A stretch of 64,000 nucleotides of DNA from Mesobacillus subterraneus (GCF_020524355.2 NZ_CP129019.1:1550001-1614000); one strand, 5' to 3'. Positions 27,309 to 38,294 are shown, counted from the first letter of the stretch. Program-made: numbers and translations. Notes: a model not told the origin generated them from the letters alone.

Positions 27309-28478
27309 ATGAGGAGATTATTGTCCCTGTTTATGATTTTATTTATAAGTATGGTTGCTTCTGCAGAATTTGTTGAAGCAGAGGTGAATGAACCTGTCTT
27401 AGCTTCTGAGGCCGCCGTTTTAATGGACACCCAATCAGGTGCCGTACTATTCGGGAAAAATGAAGAGGTAAAAATGTATCCTGCTAGCCTGACAAAGATT
27501 GCAACTGCCATTTACGCTATTGAAACAGCTGAATTGGATGAGCAGGTCGTTGTTAGCGAGGAAATTGACAAGATCGATGGTACCAGGGTTTATTTAAACC
27601 CTGGTGAACAGGTATCTTTGAAGAAGCTGATTCAGGGAATGTTGATTAATTCAGGAAATGATGCTGCTCTAGCAATTGCTATTCACCTGGACGGTTCTTT
27701 AGAAAGTTACTCTGAAAATATAAATAAGTTTATAGAGACCAGTATTGGTGTAGAGGATACACATTTTGTCAATCCGCATGGCTTGTTTGATGAAAATCAT
27801 TATACAACCGCCAAAGATCTTGGCATTATAGTAAACTATGCAATGAAAAATCCACATTTCCGGGAGATTTTTGGCACTAAACAATTGGAGTGGGATGGGG
27901 AGTCTTGGGATACAACGATTCTTTCCCATCATCGTATGCTAAAAGGTGAAATTCCCTACGAAGGAGTAACGGGTGGAAAAACGGGCTTTGTGGACCAGTC
28001 GAAGCAAACGCTTGCCACTACGGCCGATAACGGGAAGTTGCAATTGACTGCGATCTTGCTGAAATCAGAATACAAACGAAAAATATACGAAGATACTGCC
28101 AAGCTTTTTGACTATGGCTTCGCGGGCTTTAAATCCTCTCAAATCATGAAAGGGGAATCCTTTTCAAGTGGAAACCTGAAGTTCAAAGCAGGTGAGGACC
28201 TCTATTTAACCGAACCAATAGAACATGGCAAGAGAGTGGTCGAAAAAAACGGAAATTTAAAGATTGAGAATAAGGATGGCGAGATTATCCAATCTCTTGA
28301 GCTTAAACCCTTGATTGGAAAAAAACCGGAAGTAAAGAAGGAGACCCCGCAAAAGCCGGAACAGAGTAGTATGCTTTCTGTCAATACCATATTAGGAGCT
28401 TTAGTGCTATTGGCTGCCCTTGGAGTGTGGCTTGTCAATCGAAATCAAAAAAAGAGCAGAAGATTCCGGAGCAGGTGA
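27309..28478 (+). CDS. D-alanyl-D-alanine carboxypeptidase (S11, DacF-like)
   Basis: A low-molecular-mass penicillin-binding protein that trims the terminal D-Ala of peptidoglycan stem peptides. It has a signal peptide (1-about 24), the catalytic SxxK as Ser60-Leu-Thr-Lys63, the SGN motif at 115-117 and KTG at 224-226, then a C-terminal domain and a closing membrane segment (about 355-380, TILGALVLLAALGVWLV). The S11 family is clear; which paralogue (DacA, DacB or DacF) is not. The ribosome site, GGTAGGATGAGG, is weak. Confidence 0.92.
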   Translation: MRRLLSLFMILFISMVASAEFVEAEVNEPVLASEAAVLMDTQSGAVLFGKNEEVKMYPASLTKIATAIYAIETAELDEQVVVSEEIDKIDGTRVYLNPGEQVSLKKLIQGMLINSGNDAALAIAIHLDGSLESYSENINKFIETSIGVEDTHFVNPHGLFDENHYTTAKDLGIIVNYAMKNPHFREIFGTKQLEWDGESWDTTILSHHRMLKGEIPYEGVTGGKTGFVDQSKQTLATTADNGKLQLTAILLKSEYKRKIYEDTAKLFDYGFAGFKSSQIMKGESFSSGNLKFKAGEDLYLTEPIEHGKRVVEKNGNLKIENKDGEIIQSLELKPLIGKKPEVKKETPQKPEQSSMLSVNTILGALVLLAALGVWLVNRNQKKSRRFRSR

Positions 28479-28500
28479 TCAATCACCTGTTTTTATTTTT
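28472..28500 (+). terminator. terminator overlapping the dac stop codon
   Basis: CAGGTGAT pairs with ATCACCTG, followed by a T run. Confidence 0.85.
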
Positions 28501-28635
28501 CTGTATAAGTGCACCAAAAGAATATGAAGTGTCTGTAACAAAAACTCAATGATATTTTACATTGAATTAATAAGAGATTAATAGATTCCTATTATATTAG
28601 AAGGCGAAGTAAATAACTTTCCTGGAGGTCTTGTA

Positions 28636-30024
28636 ATGATTAAAGCAAACTTTAAAAAGAAGATACTCCCGATCGCTGTTCTTTCAACTGTGGCGTTCGG
28701 CAGCTTAGCAGGTACTTTTGATGCGGAAGCAAAAAATAAAGCAAAAGATCACCGCTCAGAAATTAAGAATGTCATTTTCTTAATTGGTGATGGAATGGGA
28801 GTTGCTTATACTTCAGCTTACCGTTACTTGAAGGACAACCCTGAAACTACAGAAGCTGAGAAGACTGAATTTGACAAATATCTTGTTGGTAGCCAGATGA
28901 CTTACCCGGAAGACCCGGAACAAAACGTAACTGACTCTGCATCAGCTGCTACAGCGATGTCAGCTGGAATTAAAACCTACAATAATGCAATTGCAGTGGA
29001 TAACGACGGAAAAGAAGTAAAAACAGTTTTGGAAGCTGCCAAGGAAAACGGCAAAGCTACTGGACTTGTAGCTACTTCGGAAATAACACATGCCACGCCA
29101 GCTTCATTTGGGGCTCATGATGAAAGCCGCAAAAATATGAATGCGATTGCGGATGATTATTATGATGAATTGGTTAAAGGTGAGCATAAAATAGATGTCA
29201 TGCTTGGCGGAGGAGTAAGTAACTTTGTTCGTGATGACAGGAACCTGGCAGAGGAATTCCAGAAAGATGGCTATAGCTATGTAACGAACAAGCAGGACTT
29301 GCTAAATAATAAAAACGAAAAGGTACTTGGACTTTTTGCACCAGGCGGTATGGACAAGATGATCGACCGCAAAGAAGAAACACCTTCTCTTGAAGATATG
29401 ACGAAAGCAGCAATTGAGCGTTTGAACAAAGATAAGGATGGTTTCTTCTTGATGGTAGAAGGCAGCCAGGTCGACTGGGCTGGACATGACAACGATATTG
29501 TGGCTGCCATGAGCGAAATGGAAGATTTCGAAAAAGCATACAAAGCAGCAATCGAATTTGCTAAGAAAGACAAGCACACATTAGTTGTTGCGACTGCTGA
29601 CCATTCAACTGGCGGTTATTCAATTGGTGCAGATGGAATTTATAACTGGTTCGGAGCACCGATCAAAGCTGCGAAACGCACTCCGGATTTCATGGCTGCT
29701 GAAATTGCACAAGGTGCTGATGTAGAAAAAACATTAAAGAAGTATATTGACTTTAAATCTGAAGGGCTGCCTGAGTTGACTGCTGAAGAAATTCAGTCCG
29801 TAAAAGACGTTGCTCCAACAAAGAAAATCAGAGATATTGACAATGCTATCGAAAAGATCTTTGACCAGCGTTCTCACACTGGTTGGACAACTGGCGGCCA
29901 CACGGGTGAAGACGTACCTGTATATGCATTCGGTCCTGGTAAAGAGCGTTTCTACGGACAGATTGACAATACTGACAATGCGAAAAACATTTTTGATATC
30001 CTTGAGAACGGTAAAAGAAAATAA
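28636..30024 (+). CDS. alkaline phosphatase (PhoA family)
   Basis: A secreted phosphomonoesterase of 462 residues that frees phosphate from organic esters. A signal peptide ends around residue 32 (FDAEA), then come the metal-binding IGDGMG (50-55), the catalytic Ser101 in TDSASAATA, HATPASFGAH, VEGSQVDWAGHDND, ADHSTGGYSIG and the C-terminal HTGWTTGGHTGEDVPVYAFGPG with the last zinc ligand. GGAGG precedes the ATG. Expression under phosphate limitation is expected; a clear Pho box could not be identified. Confidence 0.94.
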   Translation: MIKANFKKKILPIAVLSTVAFGSLAGTFDAEAKNKAKDHRSEIKNVIFLIGDGMGVAYTSAYRYLKDNPETTEAEKTEFDKYLVGSQMTYPEDPEQNVTDSASAATAMSAGIKTYNNAIAVDNDGKEVKTVLEAAKENGKATGLVATSEITHATPASFGAHDESRKNMNAIADDYYDELVKGEHKIDVMLGGGVSNFVRDDRNLAEEFQKDGYSYVTNKQDLLNNKNEKVLGLFAPGGMDKMIDRKEETPSLEDMTKAAIERLNKDKDGFFLMVEGSQVDWAGHDNDIVAAMSEMEDFEKAYKAAIEFAKKDKHTLVVATADHSTGGYSIGADGIYNWFGAPIKAAKRTPDFMAAEIAQGADVEKTLKKYIDFKSEGLPELTAEEIQSVKDVAPTKKIRDIDNAIEKIFDQRSHTGWTTGGHTGEDVPVYAFGPGKERFYGQIDNTDNAKNIFDILENGKRK

Positions 30025-30029
30025 AGAAT

Positions 30030-30075
30030 TTGAAGCTCTCCCCGCTGAACCTTGGATCTGCGGGAGATTTTCTGA
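30030..30075 (+). terminator. weak terminator after alkaline phosphatase
   Basis: TCTCCCCGC and GCGGGAGA form the stem, followed by TTTT, ending just before the ribosome site of the next gene. Confidence 0.5.
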
Positions 30076-30090
30076 AAAGGGGTTTTCGAA

Positions 30091-30744
30091 ATGAAAAAAT
30101 ATCTGCTATTGATGATGGCAGTTTCAATTCTGTCAGGCTGTTCTTTTGCACAAGCTGATGCAAATTTGGAAACGAAGCCTTTTAAAACTGCTGTGGAGAA
30201 ACCAATAAAGAAAAATACAGATGTGTTTGTACCTAATCCGCAAGTTGCGGATGACAGGGAACTGAATACACCAGGGGATTCATTGAGTGACGATAAGGGG
30301 GAAATAACTCTAAAGGCGCTTAAAGAAGTCAATAAAACATTCAATCTCGATGGCATTGAATATAAGGTTAAAGAGATTAAGTTGCTGCACTTCATACCTG
30401 CTTACAGTCTGATTGATTTCTTCCATCCATACACACATGATGAAGAATTTGATTTTGTTAAAATTGGCGTAGAAGTAAAGAATCATTCCAGTGAAAGCTA
30501 TCATTTTGGGCCGGTGGCAATGGTGAATATCAATGATACGATTCACAAGACTTGGGAAGACGATTTTTACCTGGAAGAATTACATGGAGAGATTTTATCC
30601 GGACAAAAGAAGCAAGGGAATCTTGGGTTTATCGTGGATGAGCTTGAAAACCTCGAGAAAGTGGAGATTCTCTCAGGCGACCTGGTTGATAAGGACAAAA
30701 AGAAAATCGGGGAACCCATCAACCTCGTTGTAACCTTTAAATAA
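30091..30744 (+). CDS. lipoprotein with DUF4352-like domain
   Basis: A 217-residue lipoprotein: MKKYLLLMMAVSILSGC has the lipobox LSGC, so Cys17 would be lipidated. After a Lys/Asp-rich linker a beta-rich domain spans about 65-215 (FLKVEVKNHSSES-like pattern, YKVKEIKLLHF), resembling the immunoglobulin-like DUF4352 telokin-like lipoproteins. The role is unknown. It lies 67 bases after the phosphatase gene and may share its transcript. Confidence 0.72.
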   Translation: MKKYLLLMMAVSILSGCSFAQADANLETKPFKTAVEKPIKKNTDVFVPNPQVADDRELNTPGDSLSDDKGEITLKALKEVNKTFNLDGIEYKVKEIKLLHFIPAYSLIDFFHPYTHDEEFDFVKIGVEVKNHSSESYHFGPVAMVNINDTIHKTWEDDFYLEELHGEILSGQKKQGNLGFIVDELENLEKVEILSGDLVDKDKKKIGEPINLVVTFK

Positions 30745-30838
30745 ATGATTAATAGTTTTTCAAAAGCTATTGGATCTATTTTTATTTAAGGATTTTGCTA
30801 CGAAGAGTATACACTACTTTAAAGATCAATAGATTGCA

Positions 30839-30874
30839 AGAAAGAGCCATGGAGATTCCGTGGCTCTTTTTTCT
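30839..30874 (+). terminator. terminator between lipoprotein gene and modB
   Basis: AAAGAGCCATGG pairs with CCGTGGCTCTTT, followed by T residues. Confidence 0.85.
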
Positions 30875-30925
30875 GAAATTAGAAAGTTCTGATGCAATCT
30901 CCCAACAAGGTGTAGATATCTTCAT

Positions 30926-31591
30926 TTACTGTTTTAATAATGAAGTCGAAAGGAGCATTAGAAACGATATTCCCACCATGGCAATTACCCAAAGCCAGGC
31001 TGACTGCATATTTCCAGACTCAAGTGCCACATAGATTGCTGTAGGGGCGGTCTGAGTCTTCCCTGGCAAGTTGCCGGCAAACATGAGGGTTGCACCGAAT
31101 TCACCGAGGGCCCTGGCAAAGCTTAAAATAAGACCAGTGATTAATGTTTTTACTGATAGAGGTAGAGTGACGTATAAAAAAACTTTCCACTCATTTGCTC
31201 CATCTACTCTCGCCGCTTCCTCTGCTCCAGGGTCGATTGACAGGAAACCTGTCTTGGCTGATTGATACATCAATGGAAAAGCAACGACAGATGCGGCAAC
31301 AACAGCTGCCCACCAGCTAAAGATAAGAGGACTGCCAAACACCTGTTCAATCATTCTCCCGATTGGACTATTTATGCCAAATACGACAATCAATAGAAAT
31401 CCCACTACAGTTGGAGGGAGTACTAAAGGCAATGTCAAAAGTGTCTCTACTGCTGTTTTACCAATGAAGTGCCTCCTCGCCATGAACCTTGCGGTAAATA
31501 TCCCGAATAAAAACACGAATACGACCGAGACGGAAGCAATCTCAAGGGAAAGTTTAACAGGACTCCAGAATTCATTGCTCATAAAAATCAT
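30926..31591 (-). CDS. modB: molybdate ABC transporter permease
   Basis: ModB forms the membrane channel for molybdate or tungstate. The 221 residues have about five membrane segments and the ABC EAA loop, GAEEAARVDGANEWKVF, that contacts the ATPase. It overlaps modA by four bases (ATGA), so translation is coupled. No modC ATPase gene lies next to it; one must be encoded elsewhere or another ATPase is shared. The molybdenum cofactor is needed by the formate dehydrogenase at 48.9 kb. Confidence 0.92.
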   Translation of the reverse strand: MIFMSNEFWSPVKLSLEIASVSVVFVFLFGIFTARFMARRHFIGKTAVETLLTLPLVLPPTVVGFLLIVVFGINSPIGRMIEQVFGSPLIFSWWAAVVAASVVAFPLMYQSAKTGFLSIDPGAEEAARVDGANEWKVFLYVTLPLSVKTLITGLILSFARALGEFGATLMFAGNLPGKTQTAPTAIYVALESGNMQSAWLWVIAMVGISFLMLLSTSLLKQ

Positions 31592-32382
31592 TCCAATGCT
31601 GCTTTAAAGCCGTATTTTTTGAAAATGTCCAGCGCTATTTGACCTCTTAGGAAATTGAAAAAGTCGATAGACTCATTAGGGTGCTCAGTTCCTGCAACTA
31701 CACCAACTGGATAAATAATAGGATCGTGAAGTTCTTTTCCATTCAATGGGACAATCCTTATTTTATTGGAAATCAGTGCATCTGTATTATAGACAAATCC
31801 AGCATCGACATTGCCAGTTTCAACATAGGATAGAACCTGTCGGACGTCCTTAGTGCGAATGATTTTACGCTCGAGATCATTCCATAACTGCAATGAAATC
31901 AATGCTTGTTTCGCATACATGCCCGCAGGCACAGATTCAGGGGTACCCAGGGCGATTCTTTCAATTTTATCGCTAGTCAGTGATTCAGCTGAGTCGATCT
32001 CTTTGTTTTCTTTCTGTGTAATCAATACAAGTTCGTTTTTGAGAAGTTTTACGCTGTGTTGTTGATCTATTAGCTTTTTGGAATGTAAATAATCGAATTT
32101 ATCCTGTGCTGCGGAAATAAACAAGTCTACGGGCGCACCCTGGGAAATTTGCTGTTGCAGGGAACCTGACCCGCCAAAATTGTAGACAATTTTAACTCCC
32201 GGATTTTGTTCCATATATAGTTGCCCGGCCTCCTCAATTACTTCGCGGAGACTTGCTGCAGCAGAGACGGTCAGTTCAACCTTGTTTGACTCACTGTTAC
32301 CTGCACAGCCTGAAATGAAGAGTAATAGGGCTGTGAGAAGTAAAATATGTAATTTTCTCAATCCTGACATCCTTTCAAACAA
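31588..32382 (-). CDS. modA: molybdate-binding lipoprotein
   Basis: ModA captures molybdate outside the cell and hands it to ModB. The precursor has a lipobox FISGC, then the periplasmic-binding fold with LTVSAAASLREVIEEAG, NFGGSGSLQQQISQGAPVDLFISA and NVDAGFVYNTDA, all typical of ModA. The frame opens at TTG 32382 after AAAAGG; an ATG four codons later is also possible. It is the first gene of modAB. Confidence 0.93.
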   Translation of the reverse strand: MFERMSGLRKLHILLLTALLLFISGCAGNSESNKVELTVSAAASLREVIEEAGQLYMEQNPGVKIVYNFGGSGSLQQQISQGAPVDLFISAAQDKFDYLHSKKLIDQQHSVKLLKNELVLITQKENKEIDSAESLTSDKIERIALGTPESVPAGMYAKQALISLQLWNDLERKIIRTKDVRQVLSYVETGNVDAGFVYNTDALISNKIRIVPLNGKELHDPIIYPVGVVAGTEHPNESIDFFNFLRGQIALDIFKKYGFKAALE

Positions 32383-32578
32383 ACCTTTTAAACATATACA
32401 ATAGATATAACTGATTATATCGAAATAAAAATGATCCTACATAAAGAAAATATCACAAGTTGGTGAAAATATCATGGATATGGGGTATAGAAATGGTCTA
32501 AGTTCTGCGTCAGTAGTATAAAATAGTCTTTTCGCAAGACAATAGTAAGGAAATCTATTTGTAAGTGGAGGGGTATAT

Positions 32579-32713
32579 ATGAGCAATAAAAGAAAAAAGG
32601 ATCCTTCGACAATTGGGTTGAATTCATCCCAGGTTGAAGGACAGGGTACAACTGCGAGTGAAACAGGTAGCAGATCCGCTGATTCCTCAAAAAATAAGCA
32701 GAAAAAGGATTAA
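32579..32713 (+). CDS. YuzL-like small basic protein
   Basis: A 44-residue, Ser/Lys/Gln-rich protein, MSNKRKKDPSTIGLNSSQVE at its start. It is similar in size and in the KKDPS-x-x-G start to the YuzL family of spore formers. GGAGGGG sits seven bases before the ATG. The composition (charged, no hydrophobic core) resembles small spore proteins. Family assignment is tentative. Confidence 0.6.
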   Translation: MSNKRKKDPSTIGLNSSQVEGQGTTASETGSRSADSSKNKQKKD

Positions 32714-32745
32714 GGAAGGTTTGAGATCCAAGCTATAAACAAGAT

Positions 32746-34395
<1,650 letters not shown>

Positions 34396-34736
34396 TTATT
34401 TAGTAGCCTCCATTAATATATATCCCAAAGATTATAACATGTTTGCTGGCTATGAGCGAATTCTTTTTAAGATAAGGGAACGCATTAAAATGGAAGAATA
34501 CCATTTTTTTGTGGAAAGGTGTTTTTAAAGAAGTCAAAATGGGAATAGGCGAGAGTAGTAAGTAATAGGGCTAGTTTGGATAATTATTTATCATATTGTG
34601 CACGCAGAGTCTATTGGGAAATTTGTGAATTTTTTTTGATGGATGATGTCAATTTTTTTGCTCATTTTCACACATTTTTCATATTTTTCATGTAAAATAA
34701 TAATAGACGAAGATGGATAAAAGGAGTTTTTGAAAA

Positions 34737-34874
34737 ATGGCTAAAAAGCAGCTGGTTGATTTTGTTAACCGCCTAAAGGAATCAGGGATAAAAGTCAGCT
34801 TCACTAAGCCAAAATCAGAATTTTTCTCCCTGCAAAAGACAGAGAAACATCCCACCACAGTGAATTCACATTAA
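34737..34874 (+). CDS. small hypothetical protein
   Basis: A 45-residue frame, MAKKQLVDFVNRLKESGIKV at its start, with AAGGAG upstream and a plausible -10 (TAAAAT) before that. The N-terminal half is predicted helical and basic. No family is recognised. It lies between ykpA (divergent) and the SCO gene (convergent). Confidence 0.5.
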   Translation: MAKKQLVDFVNRLKESGIKVSFTKPKSEFFSLQKTEKHPTTVNSH

Positions 34875-34969
34875 GAGATAGACATCCTATCCCAGTTAAG
34901 CATAATCGTTTAAGAATCCTCAGTCAGGAGTCTTAATGTTAAGCTTAAGCAGGAAAGTAAAAGCGCATA

Positions 34970-34999
34970 AAAAAAAGCGGTCCAACGACCGCTTTTTTG
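34970..34999. terminator. bidirectional terminator
   Basis: AAGCGGTC pairs with GACCGCTT around CAAC, with A and T runs on both sides. It serves the SCO gene on the minus strand. Confidence 0.9.
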
Positions 35000-35003
35000 T
35001 TGT

Positions 35004-35603
35004 TTAAATTTCGTCCATGATTTCTTTGAACACTTCATCTTTATTAAAATCTTCCCCCATCGGGAATTTTTTTATGAACTTATTATTCTCATCAATCAGG
35101 TAAGTAAATGTACTATGGACGTAAAATCCATTTCCTGGATCGCGATACTGAAATTGAAACGTATCGGCAACCTGTTTGATTTTCTTTTGTTCTTCCAAAG
35201 TGTCAGCTTGGTCACCGGTCAAGAAAATCCAATTCCCATCATTTTCGAGTCCGAAATTGTCCATATACTTCCTTAAAACTTTAGGCGTATCCCGGTACGG
35301 ATCAATTGTAATAGTTATAAATTGTACTTCCTTACCGTAGACACCTTCTTGGATCAAGTCTTTTCGAAGTAGGTTCATTTTTTGTGTTGTCGTTGGGCAG
35401 ATATCAGGACAATGAGTATAAATGAATTCGACAAGCTTGATAGTCTCTGTTTCTTCTCCGAAAGTATAATTTTCTTCATCCATGGTGACAAGCGTGATGT
35501 CCTCTGGGATTTGGGCATTCGCATCCCTGATTAGAAAAAATGAGATTCCCGATGAAATTCCTATTAATATAATAAGTGAACTGATAAGATAGATTTTTTT
35601 CAT
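35004..35603 (-). CDS. SCO1/SenC-family copper chaperone
   Basis: A 199-residue membrane-anchored thioredoxin-like protein. SCO proteins deliver copper to the CuA site of cytochrome c oxidase. An N-terminal membrane segment (4-23) is followed by the metal motif CPDICPTT (CxxxC, about residues 68-72), the conserved ITIDPYRDTP and the His ligand in YVHSTFTYLID. It is transcribed alone; in B. subtilis the equivalent is YpmQ. Confidence 0.92.
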   Translation of the reverse strand: MKKIYLISSLIILIGISSGISFFLIRDANAQIPEDITLVTMDEENYTFGEETETIKLVEFIYTHCPDICPTTTQKMNLLRKDLIQEGVYGKEVQFITITIDPYRDTPKVLRKYMDNFGLENDGNWIFLTGDQADTLEEQKKIKQVADTFQFQYRDPGNGFYVHSTFTYLIDENNKFIKKFPMGEDFNKDEVFKEIMDEI

Positions 35604-35792
35604 AACACAATCCTCCCCCTTATTAAGATATAAGAAATATGAGGAAAATCATATGGACATTGTGTGAACTATGTTAAACATACAGCTTTCAAGAAAAAAG
35701 ATAAGTGAATATTCTTGCAATGTAACGAGTGAGATTTATAATGAATTGTAAAACGTTTCAACGTCTAGGGAAAAATAAAGGGGAATTATGCT

Positions 35793-36191
35793 TTGAGAGC
35801 TGATAAAATCATAAAATTCACATTGCAAATCACAGGGTTGATCCTAATAAACAAAGCCGGCTTTTATATAGTAGAACTGTTCGAGCTTCGTATTCCTGGT
35901 AATGTTTTGGGGATGATTTTACTTTTCGTTCTGCTATGGACGAGGGTGGTCCGGCTTGAATGGTTTGAAGGTGCAGCTGATTTTCTCGTCCGGCATTTAT
36001 CGTTCTTTTTTGTACCGATCTCAGTTGGATTGATGACTCTCGGTGGACTTATCGCAGAAAATGGTATTCAACTTGCGGTTATTTTGTTTATTAGTGCAAT
36101 AATAGGCATGGTGTTTGCAGGAGGCACTTCACATATGCTGATAAAGCGAAAGGGGGGGAAGGAAACTGGAAACTCTGCTGACGATCTTTAG
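35793..36191 (+). CDS. cidA: holin-like protein CidA/LrgA
   Basis: A 132-residue membrane protein with four hydrophobic segments and the family core RIPGNVLGMILLF and FFVPISVGLM. CidA/LrgA with CidB/LrgB affect murein hydrolase activity, overflow metabolite (pyruvate) transport and programmed lysis. It starts at TTG 35793 after AAAGGGG. Its 3' end overlaps the likely start of cidB. No LytTR or CidR operator was recognised. Confidence 0.88.
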   Translation: MRADKIIKFTLQITGLILINKAGFYIVELFELRIPGNVLGMILLFVLLWTRVVRLEWFEGAADFLVRHLSFFFVPISVGLMTLGGLIAENGIQLAVILFISAIIGMVFAGGTSHMLIKRKGGKETGNSADDL

Positions 36192-36852
36192 CATCCTTAT
36201 AACCTTGCTTGCATACTTTATCGCCAGGAAGGCTGCGGGTAAATATCCATCTCCGCTTACATCTCCTGTATTTTTAAGTACGGTGATTGTAATTGCCGTA
36301 TTGTTGTTGCTGAATATACCTTATAAGAAATATGAACCGGCAAGTGAGATTATGACCTATTTTCTGGGACCGGCTACTGTGGCATTAGCTGTACCATTGT
36401 ATCGCCAAAGAAAGGTCATTTCAGCTTACGCAGTTCCAGCTTTGACTGGTCTTGTAGCAGGGATAGTCTCTACCATTATCTCAGCTGTGTTCATAGCCTA
36501 TTTGCTTAACTTATCAGATTTGATCTTAGTTTCTTTGACGATCAAGTCTATCACAATTCCTGTAGCTTCTGAGGTTGCCAGAATTATTGGGGCAGACTCG
36601 ATTCTAGTTGCTGCTTTCGTCATGATCACTGGCATGCTCGGTGCGATGACGGGCCCATCCCTTATGAACATCATGAAAATCCGTGACCCTTTTTCGAGAG
36701 GTTTGGCAATTGGTACCATCGCTCATGGGATTGGTACAGCAGAAGCAGCCAGGGAAGGAGAACTACAGGGCGCAGTTTCGGGAGCGGCAATGGGAATGGC
36801 TGCTATAATAACTTCGTTGTTTCTGCCCCTAATTCTCCCTGTATTTTTATAA
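36166..36852 (+). CDS. cidB: LrgB/CidB-family protein, probable CTG start
   Basis: A hydrophobic protein of about 228 residues with the LrgB pattern: LETLLTIFSILITLLAYF at the start, and GAMTGPSLM and GIGTAEAAREGE later. The first ATG/GTG/TTG in frame is TTG 36205, but that would cut the first helix. The frame is open back to 36145 and the family N-terminus begins at CTG 36166, preceded by GGGGGGGAAGG, so a rare CTG start (or a C error in TTG/ATG) is likely. It overlaps cidA by 26 bases. Confidence 0.85.
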   Translation: METLLTIFSILITLLAYFIARKAAGKYPSPLTSPVFLSTVIVIAVLLLLNIPYKKYEPASEIMTYFLGPATVALAVPLYRQRKVISAYAVPALTGLVAGIVSTIISAVFIAYLLNLSDLILVSLTIKSITIPVASEVARIIGADSILVAAFVMITGMLGAMTGPSLMNIMKIRDPFSRGLAIGTIAHGIGTAEAAREGELQGAVSGAAMGMAAIITSLFLPLILPVFL

Positions 36853-37103
36853 GTAAGTATTTGAAAAAGAAAACAAAATCCAAAGGTTTGGATCATATAG
36901 CGTAAAAACTCCTTATGTTTTTAAGGAAATAATGGTGCTTGGAGTTTGCGCCATACGCCATAAATGAAGGGCCAAGGCCCTTTTGGAAATGTGAAAGTGA
37001 TACTTTAAGGTATGGGACGCTGAGAAGGGTACCCTTATGAAGATTGATAGGCTGCATAAAGAGAAAGTTTCCTGAGCTAACATGGACTCCTTGTTTAATT
37101 CCG

Positions 37104-37805
37104 TTATTCAATATTGCAATATTCTATCGGGCAATTTTCACAGTCAATTTGTTGTTTTAAGTAGTCCAGATCATGAATGATAATTCTTTTTCTGTGTATG
37201 GAGATGATCTCTTCATCGCGTAATTCCCCAAGCATGCGGCTGACGCTTTCCCTGGCAGTTCCACAGTAATTCGCTAAATCCTGGTTAGTTATTGAAATAT
37301 TGATGTGTATACCATCGTCTTTTTGAATGCCGTAACTATTGCTCAGCCTGATAAGTGTAGAATACAAGGCTCCTTTTTTGCCATGCAGGACAAGATCACG
37401 GAATTTAGTGATTGTTCTACGGATATGGTCATTCATCCATTTTAGGAATTGGTAGGCAAGCTGGCTATTGTTGAACAACGTTTGTTCCAGGTTATCGATA
37501 TTAACCGCTGCTGCTTCGCCATCTTCAACTACTCTTGCATTGAATAAATATCGAGGGCCAACTGTAAAGAGGGTTAATTCGCCTACAATATCGTTTTTAT
37601 TACATAATCTTAAATACAATTCTTTGCCTTCCGCATTCATTTTTGAAATCTGTACCTTGCCCGAAAGAATAATAAACATTTCCTTTGCTTCCTGCCCTTC
37701 GCGGAATAAAAAAGTACCTTTTTTCAATTTAATTATTTTTTCTGAGGCTTTTATTAATTCGCTCATCTCATAACTTAAATTATTTTGATTTTCCTGGCTG
37801 GCCAC
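37104..37805 (-). CDS. fnr: anaerobic regulator Fnr
   Basis: A Crp/Fnr-family activator of 233 residues. It has an N-terminal cyclic-nucleotide-like sensor domain (about 20-140), a C-terminal helix-turn-helix (NYCGTARESVSRMLGEL) and, at the very end, Cys222, Cys225 and Cys230 in DCENCPIEYCNIE. This C-terminal cysteine cluster is the oxygen-sensing iron-sulfur site found in Bacillus Fnr, unlike the N-terminal one of E. coli. It would control the formate and other anaerobic genes in this region. Confidence 0.92.
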   Translation of the reverse strand: MASQENQNNLSYEMSELIKASEKIIKLKKGTFLFREGQEAKEMFIILSGKVQISKMNAEGKELYLRLCNKNDIVGELTLFTVGPRYLFNARVVEDGEAAAVNIDNLEQTLFNNSQLAYQFLKWMNDHIRRTITKFRDLVLHGKKGALYSTLIRLSNSYGIQKDDGIHINISITNQDLANYCGTARESVSRMLGELRDEEIISIHRKRIIIHDLDYLKQQIDCENCPIEYCNIE

Positions 37806-37940
37806 AATATCTCCACCTTTTCCGTACGTTGCTTAACCTAATTTAAAATGAAATATAAACAAGAGGTCAATAGAGAAAATGTGAACATTCGTTTCTTACG
37901 TGCGGTTTATTATATTTATCTTTTAATAGGCTAATTATGG

Positions 37941-38290
37941 TTGACTAGATTGGTGTAAAGGAGATAATCTATTGTAGAAGATATTTTTTTATATTGAGGA
38001 GTATGTTTTATGTTAGGTGTCGTTCTTAACTAAACCGTTAATTTCATACGGTCAATCCGTTTTTTTTTAGGCCTGTAATAGGTTTATTTAATTATGCGCT
38101 GGATTGATGTTAAGAACAACGAACATAGTAAAGCATGCTTGATATCCATGAGCAGAATATGTGTACTTGTACACATATTCTTCTTTTGGAGAGGACTACC
38201 TGCAGCCATGTCTGCGAGGTATTTTTTTGAAGCCGCTGTGGACTTGTTCCATAGCGGCTTTTTTCTATTAATAAAAAAATAAGCTAGTTG
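37941..38290 (+). ncRNA. orphan attenuator-like leader
   Basis: Promoter elements TTGACT (37941) and GATAAT are followed by a seven-codon frame, MLGVVLN, at 38010-38033 with GAGGAG upstream, then a T run after ACGG/CCGT (38050-38075). The leader codons GTTCTTAAC are complementary to GTTAAGAAC at 38109-38117. Two more hairpins follow: GAATATGTGTAC/GTACACATATTC (38153-38178) and GCCGCTGTGG/CCATAGCGGC with six T (38233-38270). This looks like a translational attenuator, but no gene is found between it and the repeat before mutS2. Confidence 0.45.
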
Positions 38291-38294
38291 CACC

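Noticed and set aside
36893..37111. 72-codon minus-strand frame between cidB and fnr
   Set aside because: No ribosome site or family pattern; it overlaps the end of fnr and an AAGGGCC/GGCCCTT hairpin.
38094..38282. 62-codon plus-strand frame after the MLGVVLN leader
   Set aside because: No ribosome site, and it is read through two strong hairpins, so the region is better explained as leader RNA.
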